Of a stretch of DNA of 64,000 nucleotides, positions 20,685-30,374 are shown piece by piece. Source of the stretch: Nematopogon swammerdamellus (lineage: Eukaryota; Arthropoda; Insecta; Lepidoptera; Adelidae); NCBI GenBank assembly GCA_946902875.1, contig OX336337.1, positions 1,240,001-1,304,000 on the forward strand. The letters are read 5' to 3'. Position numbers and translations under genes: made by a program. The notes beneath the pieces are model-generated. The model searched no databases and was not told where the DNA came from. It saw only the letters and a list, made by a program, of their open reading frames with translations. The stretch's first letter is position 1; each line of letters opens with the position of its first letter.

Positions 20685-20880
20685 TTCCTGTAGACCACCG
20701 ATTTAAGGTAGCCCCACAGAAAAAAATCACAAGGAGTGAGATTGGGGCTCCGTGGGGAAATTCAACATCTCCCTTTTTCGAAATGAGTTTTTCCCGGGAA
20801 CAATTTCTTTTAGCAGGTCTATGGGCACCCTAGCAGTAAGTATGGCATGTGGCGCCATCTTGTTGAAACCATATACTTAT
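20685..20880 (-). pseudogene. Tc1/mariner-related transposase fragment, decayed
   Basis: On the minus strand the catalytic WFQQDGATCHT, then (after frame changes) ISKKGDVEFP and a DFF-WGYLK-like segment can be followed. These match the lineage of the 3530-4045 transposase, but with frameshifts and a stop. Confidence 0.65.
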
Positions 20881-21284
20881 CTAAATCAACTGCCGTACTG
20901 CCTTGAATAACAGCAATACACACTCCCCGGTTTAGCGCGCAGCGCGGTTCCGAGGAATTAAGGATTCAAATAGCCAAGACCCTTTTGACCCACCTGTATT
21001 ATCTAATTTCGTACATAGCATTCACTGAAGTTCATTGTTTCAGTCTTCACCAATATTATCTTTATTACAGTCAGCAATATTGGCGAAACTTGGCTGTGAT
21101 GTAGTCTATTTCTTTAAAGAAATAAAGAAAATAACTTCAAAATAAATTGTCCATAGAATGCTTACATAGGTACCTAGGTTACCTATGTGTCCTTGCATAA
21201 TATTCCCTACCATGCTCACTGGGTGCGTTCCCGTATCTTTAAATCCACATTGTTATCTTGATCGGCACATATGTTTCTTTGTCA
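20881..21284. other. Unassigned stretch
   Basis: No gene or repeat boundary was recognised. Confidence 0.5.
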
Positions 21285-21470
21285 GCCTCGGTAGCTCAGT
21301 GGTGCGGTCGGTCAACTGCTGTTAAGCACACCTGGGGGCGGTCAGTACTTGGATGGGTGACCGCACTGAATGAAACGTTGGTCGAAACGGCTATGTAAAT
21401 AGTTCGTGTTTTCCGTCCAGTTCAGTGTAGCCGACATGAAATGAAGGGAAGCACTGACAGCTTTAATGGA
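21285..21470 (+). mobile_element. 5S rRNA/tRNA chimeric-headed SINE, internally deleted
   Basis: The head is well preserved: CAGCCTCGGTAGCTCAGTGG, then TGTTAAGCACACC, then TACTTGGATGGGTGACCGC. The TTAAGC word is also the 5S box A core. After the control region the copy jumps directly to CACTGAATGAAACG, missing the B box and central block. Confidence 0.8.
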
Positions 21471-21566
21471 GTTGGAGTTGTGTCTGCTCTCATACACATA
21501 TTGGGGGTGAATCCCAAAGCCGAAGTTACCCTTCTGTTCCCTGGACACATTTTTATGAGCCAATTC

Positions 21567-21824
21567 CTAAAACCAGCATTTATTTTGCAAAAATTTTAAT
21601 GTGAGATAATGCAGCAGATTAGGATCGAAACAGTGTGTGAATAATGAAGAATCTAGACCAAGTTTTTTTTTTAAGAAAACTGCATGGATTGGGTGGCTGT
21701 GGCGAAGGACCAACGGTGCATTTGACAGAGCAAAATTCATCTCCTCACGAAACCACGCTGAGTGAGATGCCATAACAGCAGATTTGCATACTATTGCTGG
21801 ACCGTCTAGCGTGGCAATATGAAG
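21567..21824 (-). other. Unrecognised open segment on the minus strand
   Basis: The frame FKLHIATLDGPAIVCKSAVM and SAWFREEMNFALSN looks protein-like and faintly resembles a BTB fold pattern, but it is embedded in repeats. I cannot assign it. Confidence 0.2.
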
Positions 21825-21990
21825 TTTGAAGACTCCCAGGCGTCTGAAAAGAAACACTAGCCGGAAGAAGTTCCACACTCGACTGGTGCGACAAAGGAAC
21901 ATATCACCACCGAGGACCAACTACCGGTTCTCTAGATCTTTCCTCTATAGAACTGGTAAAATCTGCAACGCTCTCCTTGCCCATATACCC
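21825..21990 (+). pseudogene. LINE C-terminal fragment (family of the 60-kb LINE)
   Basis: RFSRSFLYRTGKICNALLAH corresponds to RFCRSFLYRTSKFWNALPAH of the LINE at 63284. It is interrupted by a poly-C tract. Confidence 0.7.
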
Positions 21991-22324
21991 CCCCCCCCCC
22001 CCCCCCCCCCCCCTCTGTAATCTGTGCTGCGAATGTATGAGTTTCCATGCCCTCCAGGGGGTGGTAAATATTCAGCATCTGCCTCCCCTATTCGCCCTCC
22101 CCCCCCCCCCCCCCGCCCCCTCCCACAACCCTTACCCATGATTATTTGTTGATAGCTCTCACTGCGCTCCGGTGGGGGGGGGGGGGATGTTGTTTGTTTT
22201 GAGGGTTGGCTCTAAGTTCCTATTGGTCGGGGACCTTCGTGCAAAACCCCTTGATCTCCAACTGCCCCAGCCAATGTTCTCCATGAAGGGGCCACAAGAG
22301 GGCCGCCGGGGCGGCTGCAGACCT

Positions 22325-22358
<34 letters not shown>

Positions 22359-22360
22359 AT
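21985..22360. repeat. Poly-C / poly-G homopolymer cluster
   Basis: Long C runs (21987-22013 and 22099-22113) are followed by G runs (22173-22187 and 22327-22357). The region between 22190 and 22326 resembles, reversed, the repeat at 54960-55090 (CTGCAGAC, TCTCCATGAA). These tracts may form G-quadruplexes and are also a common site of assembly error. Confidence 0.8.
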
Positions 22361-22561
22361 GCCCTGAACCTAACTCAACTAACCAAACCACGTGACACGA
22401 AAAACATTCTGTGGAGGCGTCAGTCACTGTCAAACATCAGACCAAGGCACGTGGAGTCCGTTATCTCTGTCGACGCCCAGGTAGGTATGACGTATGGACA
22501 GTGACGACGTTATGTACAATCGCCACCTTTCCAAAATGCTGGCAAGATGGCCGCGAGTGCG

Positions 22562-22641
22562 CACGTGTCCCTCCCTCCCTCCTACATAGGATAATAGCGT
22601 ATTATCTATTATCCTATGTAGGAGGGAGGGAGGGACACGTG
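22562..22641. repeat. Perfect 35-bp-arm hairpin
   Basis: The arms 22562-22596 and 22607-22641 are exact complements (CACGTGTCCCTCCCTCCCTC and onward) around a 10-nt loop. Probably a palindromic mini-element; no clear flanking duplication. Confidence 0.85.
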
Positions 22642-22699
22642 GCAATCGGGATTTACCTAACTATCTACTTACGTAGTTAGCACCGTGTTCCTGTTTTTG

Positions 22700-23910
22700 A
22701 CATTCCAAGTAATACTACATCGAATCATTCAATTGACATTCCACACTTACCAAGCTAGCTTGCCTCCGTTGCGTTAGCATCGTGTGAGCAGAAACAAAAT
22801 GAAGTAGCAAAATGGCCGCCGCTTACATCGCGCCGGCATCTTCACTCTGTTCGAAATTTAAAGTTCGTTGGATGTTTTCATCAGGTTGAATATCGCTAAG
22901 CCGCGAATATTTTCCACAATAATTAGTTCACATTGGCCGAACAAGACGGTTATTTACCAAATTGGTCGCAATAACGAAACACTGCACTCAAACTCACTTT
23001 ACTTTACCGAACCACGCGAGCGAGACGCGACGCGAACCGCTGAGCCATACCAAAAACATTTCTAATTCATTGTTCAGATGCTTCCGTTTCCGTTCCGGTT
23101 ATTGTCTATGGTTTCTGCTGCCATGTGGACTACTTGTGCAAAATCAAACATGGCCGCCGAAATGCAAGATGGCCGCCGCCGACACACACTACTTTATTAC
23201 GTCATTGAGGACGTATAGTAGTACCCTAGCGGCGATAACTTTTCTAATTCTCACAACACGATCACAGCCCACAATTTAAAATTTCGGATGAACTAAACAA
23301 CACACAAAGCTATAAATAGTGGCGCATCGCGGTTCGCTGCGCGGCACATTTCCTTCCACCATGCTTTCATTCATCCGTCCGTTTACTTGCGTTGCGTGTG
23401 TGGGTGCGTGTGTTACCAGTTCTAAATAATACCATACCATATTATAAAAAATATTAGGTCTGTGCAGCATGCACATCGTTTTATTATGTATGTATGAGAT
23501 CTAATATTGATTGATTAGTTGATTACTTAGCATCTTATAAATATATATCATACCTACATAAAATTAAACTGAATTAACCTGTGAATATAGAGTAAAGTGT
23601 GTGATTTTAGGGATTCTTTCTTTTATGGTCGTTCATTAGCACTTTTTGCCGAGCGAGAGGTGAGATCACGAAAGAAATAAATACGATTATTTTTTAACTA
23701 GAGCAAGGATACGATAGACTGGAAATCTAAAATGTTTTTTATTTTGCACTAACTCTAATTTTAAAAATGCTATAAATAAAAGAGGTTCCAGTATAAAAAT
23801 ATTAATGCATACGTATTTATATACACTATTATTATAATAAAACAATAATTATTATTTGTACCACTTGCCTAGCGATGATGGAAAGATAGGTTTTCTGCAT
23901 TCATTTCGAC
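22700..23910. promoter_or_regulatory. Gene-free region with clustered ATGGCCGCC words and a TATA-like site
   Basis: ATGGCCGC(C) occurs at 22547, 22813, 23153 and 23170, and TGACGTCA-like ACGTCATTGA near 23200. At 23309-23318 CTATAAATAG is followed by GC-rich sequence (GGCGCATCGCGGTTCGC) and an ATG at 23361 with only 22 codons. It looks like a core promoter, but no downstream coding region was found, so it may be a repeat-borne or non-coding promoter. Confidence 0.35.
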
Positions 23911-23914
23911 CGTG

Positions 23915-24010
23915 TAGGGCCGGTACTTAAAAATAATAATATACTTAGTGCATTCTCCCCGTGCACGTCGTAAAAGGCGACTAAGGGATAAGAACGAGAT
24001 GCCGTGCTAA
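23915..24010 (+). repeat. GGCCGGTACTTT / CGTAAAAGGCGACTAAGGG unit
   Basis: Same head sequence as in the SINE copies at 1312 and 4793, here joined to different downstream DNA (GATGCCGTGCTAAAGGGCGAC). This shows that the head occurs independently of the 5S-SINE tail. Confidence 0.7.
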
Positions 24011-24084
24011 AGGGCGACACGATAGCCACCTCTCTTCTCACCTCGGTGGTGCGGTCCTTCCACAGTCATGTAGCAGGTGGGTCG

Positions 24085-24345
24085 TTGTGCCTTTTTTTTA
24101 TTGCTACCGAACTGGGTGGCTGTGCCCGAGGTCGAAGCGTCAGGCGCAGCCAATTTCACCCCTGAGGAGGTGCCCGTCTGGCTTGGAGGTGGACTAATGT
24201 CGCTGGGGGAAAGTTATTATCCCGCGATTTAAAGATCCGTAGGAGTGGGGAAAGATATTCCCCGGAAGCCCGTTCCACACCTTTGCAGTGCGGCACAAGA
24301 ACGATTTAGAGAATCATGCAGTCTGAAGAACTCTTCTGTCGACTA
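24085..24345 (-). pseudogene. LINE 3' end, minus strand
   Basis: The minus strand encodes the C-terminal block [14 protein letters not shown] and the end TCGACCTCGGGCACAGCC. It is homologous to 52890-53185 on the other strand. Only the last about 60 codons and the 3' UTR remain. Confidence 0.7.
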
Positions 24346-24698
24346 CAAAGGGGTGTTCCGCGAGAGTATGGCGGGTTTGGCGAAGGCGTTACTTGCTGCT
24401 TGATAGTTATCTTGTCCGAATGCTTTGCTAGACGTTGCGGTCGGTGTTATGCTATATCTACCACAGTCCTTTCAGCACAACACCGGTTACTCTGCTTTAT
24501 GTATATTATGTATATGTATGTATTTCGCCCCTACTTCCAAAATTAGGTACCGCGCACCAGCTCACTGTTTGGCCCACATTACAATACAATACAAATTATT
24601 ATAGATATTTACTTTGATAAAATTTGATATGAATGATAAAATCTTCACTGGCGCCTGACACCAAAATTGGGAGTCACCGAGAAATTTGTGTAAGTAAA

Positions 24699-25790
24699 GC
24701 CGCGTCTCCTGCGCATGTTTTTTCGAAACATTAGACAAGAAACATTACTCAAATCAAATCATTTATTGTGCACACATATTTAAAAACAACATATTGTGCA
24801 AACATGTTTCACATAAGTTTACATTTTTGAGACGCTTCGAGAGTATCGAGATATTTTAGCGACATTCGAAACAAAACACTAGTCTTTCGTCTGTTTTGTT
24901 TTGTTCGGTTTGATTTTGGCATGTGTTTTAAGCGCCTTTTTACATTGCCTGTTTACATAATCTTTTTTATGCGCTGTGTAAGTGTTTGTGCAGGATATAC
25001 ATAATGTATGTAAATATTCTGTAAATGTTTATATCACAGAGCATCAAATACCTACCGCCCGCGCCCCCTACTAGAGGCGCCCTAAGCAATGATATTTGAA
25101 ACCCAATAACCGTACGCTGAGCTGCTAGCGCTTCGTATGTGTGTGTGTGAGCTAGTATCGACACTACACACAAAGAGGAGCAAGTTAGGCACACGCACAA
25201 AACAAATGCACACGCACAACACACATAAGTAAGTCATAGGCCACGCCCACAGGCTTCAACGGCGTTGTAGAGAAATCGCGCTCAGGGCGCCTCTAGTAGG
25301 GGCGGGCGCGCGCATTTGATGCTCTGTGGTTTATATTGAGTTTTAAATGATAGATAATATAATTTTATTAACAATGTAGTGTATCGTACATAAAGTGAAT
25401 TGATTTTACGAATTTATTAATTTAAATGTTTTGAATGTAATAACTATAAAAATACAAATATTATAATTAGTATAATTATTTAATGTAAGATATAGTGTGA
25501 ATAGTAGTAAAGTTATAGGCAGTATCTATTTGATTTGTTGACATACTTGTGCTTGCTTATACGATGTATGTGAATGCCTAAATTATATGTGTATGTATAT
25601 GACGGGGCGGAGGCGCCACAGCGCGGTGCGCGGGCTGTTACGATTCTTCCGTCCCCACCCCGCGCGTGCACTCAAAAACATTATTTCTCTATGGCTTTCA
25701 TATAAATGTGTATGGCCACGCCCCAATGTTTCGATGTTTCTGTGTAATGTTTCGAAAAAAAAAACATTCGCAGGAGACCCGGCTTGAACG
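24699..25790. mobile_element. TIR element of unknown class, about 1.1 kb
   Basis: GTCTCCTGCGCATGTTTTTT plus CGAAACATTA (24708-24745) is mirrored at 25738-25778 (TAATGTTTCGAAAA and ATTCGCAGGAGACCCGG). No transposase and no clear target duplication. The hAT MITE at 25035-25328 is nested inside. Confidence 0.6.
25035..25328. mobile_element. hAT MITE with about 50-bp terminal inverted repeats
   Basis: The left end is CACAGAGCATCAAAT followed by a GC-rich stretch with CTACTAGAGGCGCCCT. The right end is its complement. It is flanked by a perfect 8-bp duplication GTTTATAT (25027-25034 and 25329-25336). The 294 bp have no coding capacity. Confidence 0.93.
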
Positions 25791-25794
25791 AAAT

Positions 25795-26215
25795 GTCACT
25801 AATGCAATGACAAAAAGTCTAGTTTTGTCTCGGAGTATATGGAAAAGAACTATTGCATAATATATTGTATATTGTATTGTCATACATTACTTATTAATGC
25901 TTAATGTAGGTACTTTATAGACATAGTGGACGGAAAATGTCCAGCAAAGTGTCTTGCCAGTACGAATGTTTCAGAAACAACACACACGCCATTTTTTTTA
26001 TTGACTTAATTATGCCATCTTGTTTTTTTAACGAAGACGCATGTTCTGTGCAGAAACCACACAAATCCGAGCATTGGTGAATTTACTGTAAGCAGTCAAA
26101 ACTTGCGTATTTTTTAGAAACAACACACCTCCATTTTTGTGTTGTTTCTCAAAAAAATCACTTGGAAATACTGACATTCCGCCTTTTATTATTGACGAAA
26201 ATGGAGCCTGGAAAA
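25795..26215. other. AT-rich stretch with ACAACACAC phrases
   Basis: The phrase AGAAACAACACACMTCCATTT recurs at 25975, 26120 and 26820-26845 in the same orientation; at 26137 an inverted form occurs (GTGTTGTTTCT). It is probably one decayed repeat family interrupted by the SINE at 26220. No gene. Confidence 0.5.
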
Positions 26216-26219
26216 TGAA

Positions 26220-26560
26220 GGCAGGTGGCCGAGCGGGCGGGCGTCGGCTTCTCATGCGAGAGGTCCGAGGTTCGAATCCGCTCGGCGTGTATCAATGAGT
26301 TTTTTCTGACGAAAAAATTTACGTGCATACCTACCTACACCTGCTGCTTCCCTGTCACCTGTCTCTTCCCTTGCCCCGACTGGGTTGATACCACCGTATA
26401 CATGGGATATAAGATGGCCGCATAGCAGCCTCGGCTGTGGTCTCCTCTAGTCCAAGTATAGCCAGCAATCTAAAGGGAAGTCTCTGACCTACCTTCTAGG
26501 AGGTAAAATTGGCTGGTTGGAGCATGTGCCACTCAGCCACCCATATCGGATTACATAAAA
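26220..26560 (+). mobile_element. tRNA-headed SINE, near full length
   Basis: A box GTGGCCGAGCGG and B box GGTTCGAATCC at 26224-26278, the linker, then CTTCCCTTGCCC, GGTTGATACCACCGTA, TAGCCAGCAATC, and the 3' end CGGATTACATAAAA. A deletion removes part of the central block. Confidence 0.88.
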
Positions 26561-27999
26561 GATCTTTAAAATATTTCAATATGTTTATTTAGTTTAGTTT
26601 TCTATTGATATTTTACCATGCCTGTATCACAATATTTGCCATAAAAAAGTTATTGTTTAATATAAGTAAAGTGTCTCTTGAATAATATGTCAATAAAACA
26701 TTATAGTATCATAAAGGTGTTTAATTAAAAAAAAAAAAAATTTTTACATATAATGTATGACAAAAATTTTAAAAACAGCACATATCTACATAAACCATTT
26801 TTTTAGAAATGGCACACATCCTATTTTTTTTAGTAACAACACACATCCATGTTAAAAAAAAATTAATAGGTCGCTATTGCCAGCTTCAAATAAATACAAA
26901 ATACTCAGTAAATGTGTATTTTATTATCTATGACTAGTGTGTATTGAGAAGACAACACTCATCTTAGGAAAATTTTGTACCAGACAGTTTTTTGTCCGTC
27001 CTGTAAAGTTGATGTTTGTGGATGTGTGTTGTCAAAGTAAAAGCCGATTCATTCTTCGCTGTGATAATCGATCTAGCTATCTGTGATAAAATGCCTTATG
27101 TTAAAATATAACAAATCTGAGTGCAGTAGAGTAGGGTACTGTCTATGGACGATGAAGAAAGAATAATCTAGACCAGTGTTCCCAAAGTCGTCTGGATCAC
27201 CAAAAATTTGGTTGTCTGTAAAGTCGGTTTACGGACGATAGTTTTACGTGATGACGTGGAATAATCGTAGTACATAGAGCAAAGATCTGTAATTCTATTT
27301 CCAGTAGAAAGATCAATCATCTTGTGACTGGCCATCAATAAACTTCTGTTGTCTGATCTTGACAGTTTTACTTCTTTAAGACGTTTCCTTGGTAACTTTG
27401 ACTATTCCGATTGTGCCTCTCTATCGCTTGTTACGCGCTCTCGCTTGCACACAGAGGCTCAGATGGATCGTGACACTTTTTCGTGTGTGGTGCAGCCTGT
27501 GTTCATCAATTTATAAGACGTGACGTCATCACGTCAAAAATAAAAAAAATAAAAAAAAGGGTCTAAAAAAATATTTCAAAAAATTATTAATAAAAAAAAA
27601 TCGAGATCCACCCCATATACCTAACATGACAAAAAGCAGCATTGAAGCATTTTTTCGTAATAAGTTAACGATACTGAGTTAGCTAAGTATCTGAGGACTG
27701 TTCAAAAAATAAAAAGATCCAGTTGTAATTGAAATTTTTAATTACCTACTTGCTAAATATACGAAGATGTGCCGTAGCTGTAACCCTTAACCGTTCGGTT
27801 GCCGGGCGAACGACACGTCTCGGCCTGTCGGCCGACGACAACGTGTTACTTTGCTACTGTCGTCCTATAATGAAACTATATCTACTCGATTCAAAGCCTC
27901 GCGATCACCTTTAGCTTCTGCAACTGTATTTTCATCAATTTTAGGGCTACTTTTATCTTTCTTGCATTTCAGTGATAGTCTGTCAGTAATACCTACTCT
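26561..27999. other. Gene-free AT-rich intergenic stretch
   Basis: Contains probable decayed DNA-element sequence around 27170-27620 (GTTCCCAAAGTCGTCTGGATC-like left part and an A-rich right part), but no verifiable ends. A GC-rich 100-bp island at 27788-27880 (CGGTTGCCGGGCGAACGAC) has no gene. Confidence 0.45.
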
Positions 28000-28345
28000 G
28001 TCAGCCTCGGTATTATACCTAGCTTAGTGGTGCGGTAAGTCGACTGTTGCTAGCAACCCTGGGCGCGGTTAGTACTTGGGTGGGTGAGGGTGACCGCTCG
28101 ACCGTTGGAGGCTGACCGTGGTTCGGATTCCACATAAAACTGTAGCTCCCTTCCCTTCTTACCTTTAGGTGGTAGGATTAATCCCGCCTGGGTTGATACC
28201 ACCGCACTGAATGAAACGTCGGTCGAAATGCCTATGTAAATAGTTCTTTCTTGTTTACCGTCCAGTTTAGTGTAGCCGACATGAAATGAAGGGAAGCACT
28301 GACATGACACCTGGTGTTATGGGCTGACATCAGGGAAGTTTTGTA
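28000..28345 (+). mobile_element. 5S rRNA/tRNA chimeric-headed SINE, near full length
   Basis: The head has a GCCTCGGTA A-box region with a small insertion. It continues with CTGGGCGCGG and TAGTACTTGGGTGGGTGA, a short duplication, and the B box GTGGTTCGGATTCC. The body has CTGTAGCTCCCTTCCC, CGCCTGGGTTGATACCACCG and GTTTAGTGTAGCCG. The copy breaks off in the tail at about 28345. Confidence 0.82.
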
Positions 28346-29117
28346 AACTGCTACCTGCGTAATATCTTTGTAGTACAGTGTTCTTACTGGAGCAAATAAA
28401 TACACAATGTACTTCAAAACATCCTGTTTTTAACAAAGAACACACCTCACACACTCACGTGTAACGTTTAGTTCAGAGATATGTACAGTTTAGTTGACCC
28501 TCTGTTATGTGTACAAGAGGTGCATTAACATCAATGTATGTGTATGGTTTAAATTTCAGAAAAAAATATTTAGCGCGCTTTCACTCCTTTTTGACAGGGA
28601 TGATGAAATGAACGTCCTTGGTCCACACAATGCTCTTTGGCGTTCACTTCTCTGTGGTGGTTATATTGAAAAAAAAACTTACAGTCGAATTGAGAACCTC
28701 CTCCTTTTGGGAAGTCGGTTAAAAAGATGGCGGATGAACAATTTTGTTTGCTGCGTCGTCGTAAATAAAAGTATATATTTTTTGGGTTAAAAAAAACGGT
28801 ATTGTTAATGATACTCCACAGACAGACGGAGATAAAGATATTATACGAATTGGCGGTATGGTCAAATTATCTTTGCCTGCCTATTTATGGCGAAAACAAT
28901 AACAACAACAACAATAAAGAGATTATGAAGTTTGATAATGTTGTGGTTCTCGCGGTGCGAGAATTTATACAACAGATGTTAAAAGCTACAACAGAATTGG
29001 CTGTACAAGTACATACTCTAATGAGTCTTGCCTGTTTCGGGAGGAGACGAATTAATATAAAAAAAAAATTATATAAAAAAAAATATAGCTGTCAGTGAAA
29101 GAGATTACCGCGTGATT
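28346..29117. other. Unassigned region with short open frames
   Basis: Two short + strand open frames (28494-28790 and 28802-29098) have no recognisable domain. At 28667-28725 the tail of the palindrome-headed repeat (GTCGAATTGAGAACCTCC, AAGTCGGTT) is present. A TTTAAATTTCAG acceptor-like site precedes 28560. Confidence 0.35.
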
Positions 29118-29125
29118 ACCGCACC

Positions 29126-29962
29126 CAGTGTTGCCAACTTAGTGCTAGCGCCACTAGATCTGGTGGTTTGGAATCCCGTCTGGTGGCCAAATTTGCGATC
29201 TAGGGTTTAGTGCTGAGTATGGTGGTTTGATCAGATTTGTTTAGTGGTTGTGCAAAAAATTTAGTGTTTAATCGATGAAGTGTTGCAACACGTACCTACA
29301 CTTTCCCCAAGGATCTTTAAACAAAATTGGAACCAAATGTGTTTATGCTGCACCCATTCCATGCGATGAAGCTGAGACGCTTTCTTCTTCAGAAGAAGAC
29401 TAATCTCAATTGCTATTTTAGTAATATTATTTTGTATGCAACCATCTGTCCTGTGATTGCAGTGATAATAATTATTATGTATACTTTGATCTGTTTGGAA
29501 ATGATCGTACCTGATCTTTTATTTGAAGATCCTCAAAAGGACGTTTGTCCGGTTTTTCATTATTCTGAAGACCAGACACAGCCTCAAAAACCGGAATGTT
29601 TGTTACCTCAGAACTTTCGACTGGGTGAAGCATATTGAATTTTTTTTTTAAGCTGGTGCCGCCCTTGTGGTCCCATTTCAATTTGGCCACGATTGGATTG
29701 GAAAGCGAGTCGGTATCGCGAGGCCGAGGGCCGAGCGATTCTGCCGAGTACATTAATTGCCATAAAATACTAAAAAAACTGTGAAATAAAAAACTATTTA
29801 AAAAAATATAAAAACCGCTTTCAAAATTGTATGAAATAAAAAAAAATCTGAATCCATGAAATGAAATTTTTTATTTTTGAGTATTTCTGAAAATCTGGGG
29901 AAATTCTGGTGATTTCGACTGGCGCATCTGGTGGGCGAGCTAGAAAAGAGTTGGCAACACTG
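29126..29962. mobile_element. Non-autonomous hAT element in the XPC 5' region
   Basis: The 837-bp element is bounded by inverted ends (CAGTGTTGCCAACT at left; AGTTGGCAACACTG at right). It is flanked by a perfect 8-bp direct repeat ACCGCACC (29118-29125 and 29963-29970), the hAT signature. No transposase is seen. It contains small open frames (29327-29638) of unknown origin and, at 29637-29850, a reversed fragment of the palindrome-headed repeat also found at 676 and 10690. It ends 39 bp before the XPC ATG. Confidence 0.85.
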
Positions 29963-29972
29963 ACCGCACCGC

Positions 29973-30005
29973 ATGTTGATGTTGATCTCACACGCAACAC
30001 AATGA
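29973..30005 (+). promoter_or_regulatory. Short upstream ORF overlapping the XPC start
   Basis: An ATG at 29973 (with a second in-frame ATG at 29979) opens a 10-codon frame whose TGA at 30003-30005 overlaps the XPC ATG at 30002 as ATGA. If the transcript starts upstream, this could act by termination-reinitiation or leaky scanning. The transcription start is unknown, so function is inference only. Confidence 0.4.
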
Positions 30006-30374
30006 ACACTCGCAAGAAAATAGTTAAAACAGTGTATCGGGATAATGAGAGCGAACCCGAAGACTTCAGCGAATCTGCATCCGAAGCCGAGATCCCCGAA
30101 CATGATTCGAGTGATGAAGAATCGAGCGGGTCGAACGATTCAGCTGAGGACTTCGCCAAGACACCGAACAGGAGCAAGCGAGCTAAAGGCGGGAAATCGA
30201 CAGCGGCAGATCGAAAGCCACAGTTTGCAAAGAGGTTTCTGTCGCGCCTGACACAGCCGGAGGGTTTCTGTGCGGCGGAGGAAGGAGAGACTGAGGGGGC
30301 GCCGGCTTTCTCCGTGAAGGATCTGACAGAACAAGACAAGCTTCTGCCTGCCGTGCTGAACTTGTCTGAGAGTG
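30002..30374 (+). CDS. XPC: XPC exon 1
   Basis: The ATG at 30002 opens residues 1-124, rich in Asp, Glu and Ser, with a basic patch (RSKRAKGGK). The open frame runs on to a stop at 30395, but a donor at 30375 (G|GTCTGT) leaves phase 1. That fits exon 2 and creates a continuous acidic run (SES-D-SSDDE). The alternative donor at the TGT|GTATAG site is in the wrong phase. The link of this N-terminal segment to XPC rests on phase and position, because the family is not conserved here. Confidence 0.75.

Noticed and set aside
21567..21920. Possible BTB-domain gene on the minus strand
   Set aside because: The resemblance is weak, the frame overlaps a LINE fragment, and no splice or neighbouring exon supports it. 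Kept only as a low-confidence open segment.
26220..26300. Possible tRNA gene (A and B boxes)
   Set aside because: The same head is repeated five times with a SINE body and poly-A. The cloverleaf does not close as a functional tRNA.
28000..28110. Possible 5S rRNA gene
   Set aside because: Only about 35 nt match 5S rRNA, and they lie within a dispersed SINE head. The 5' half of 5S is missing.
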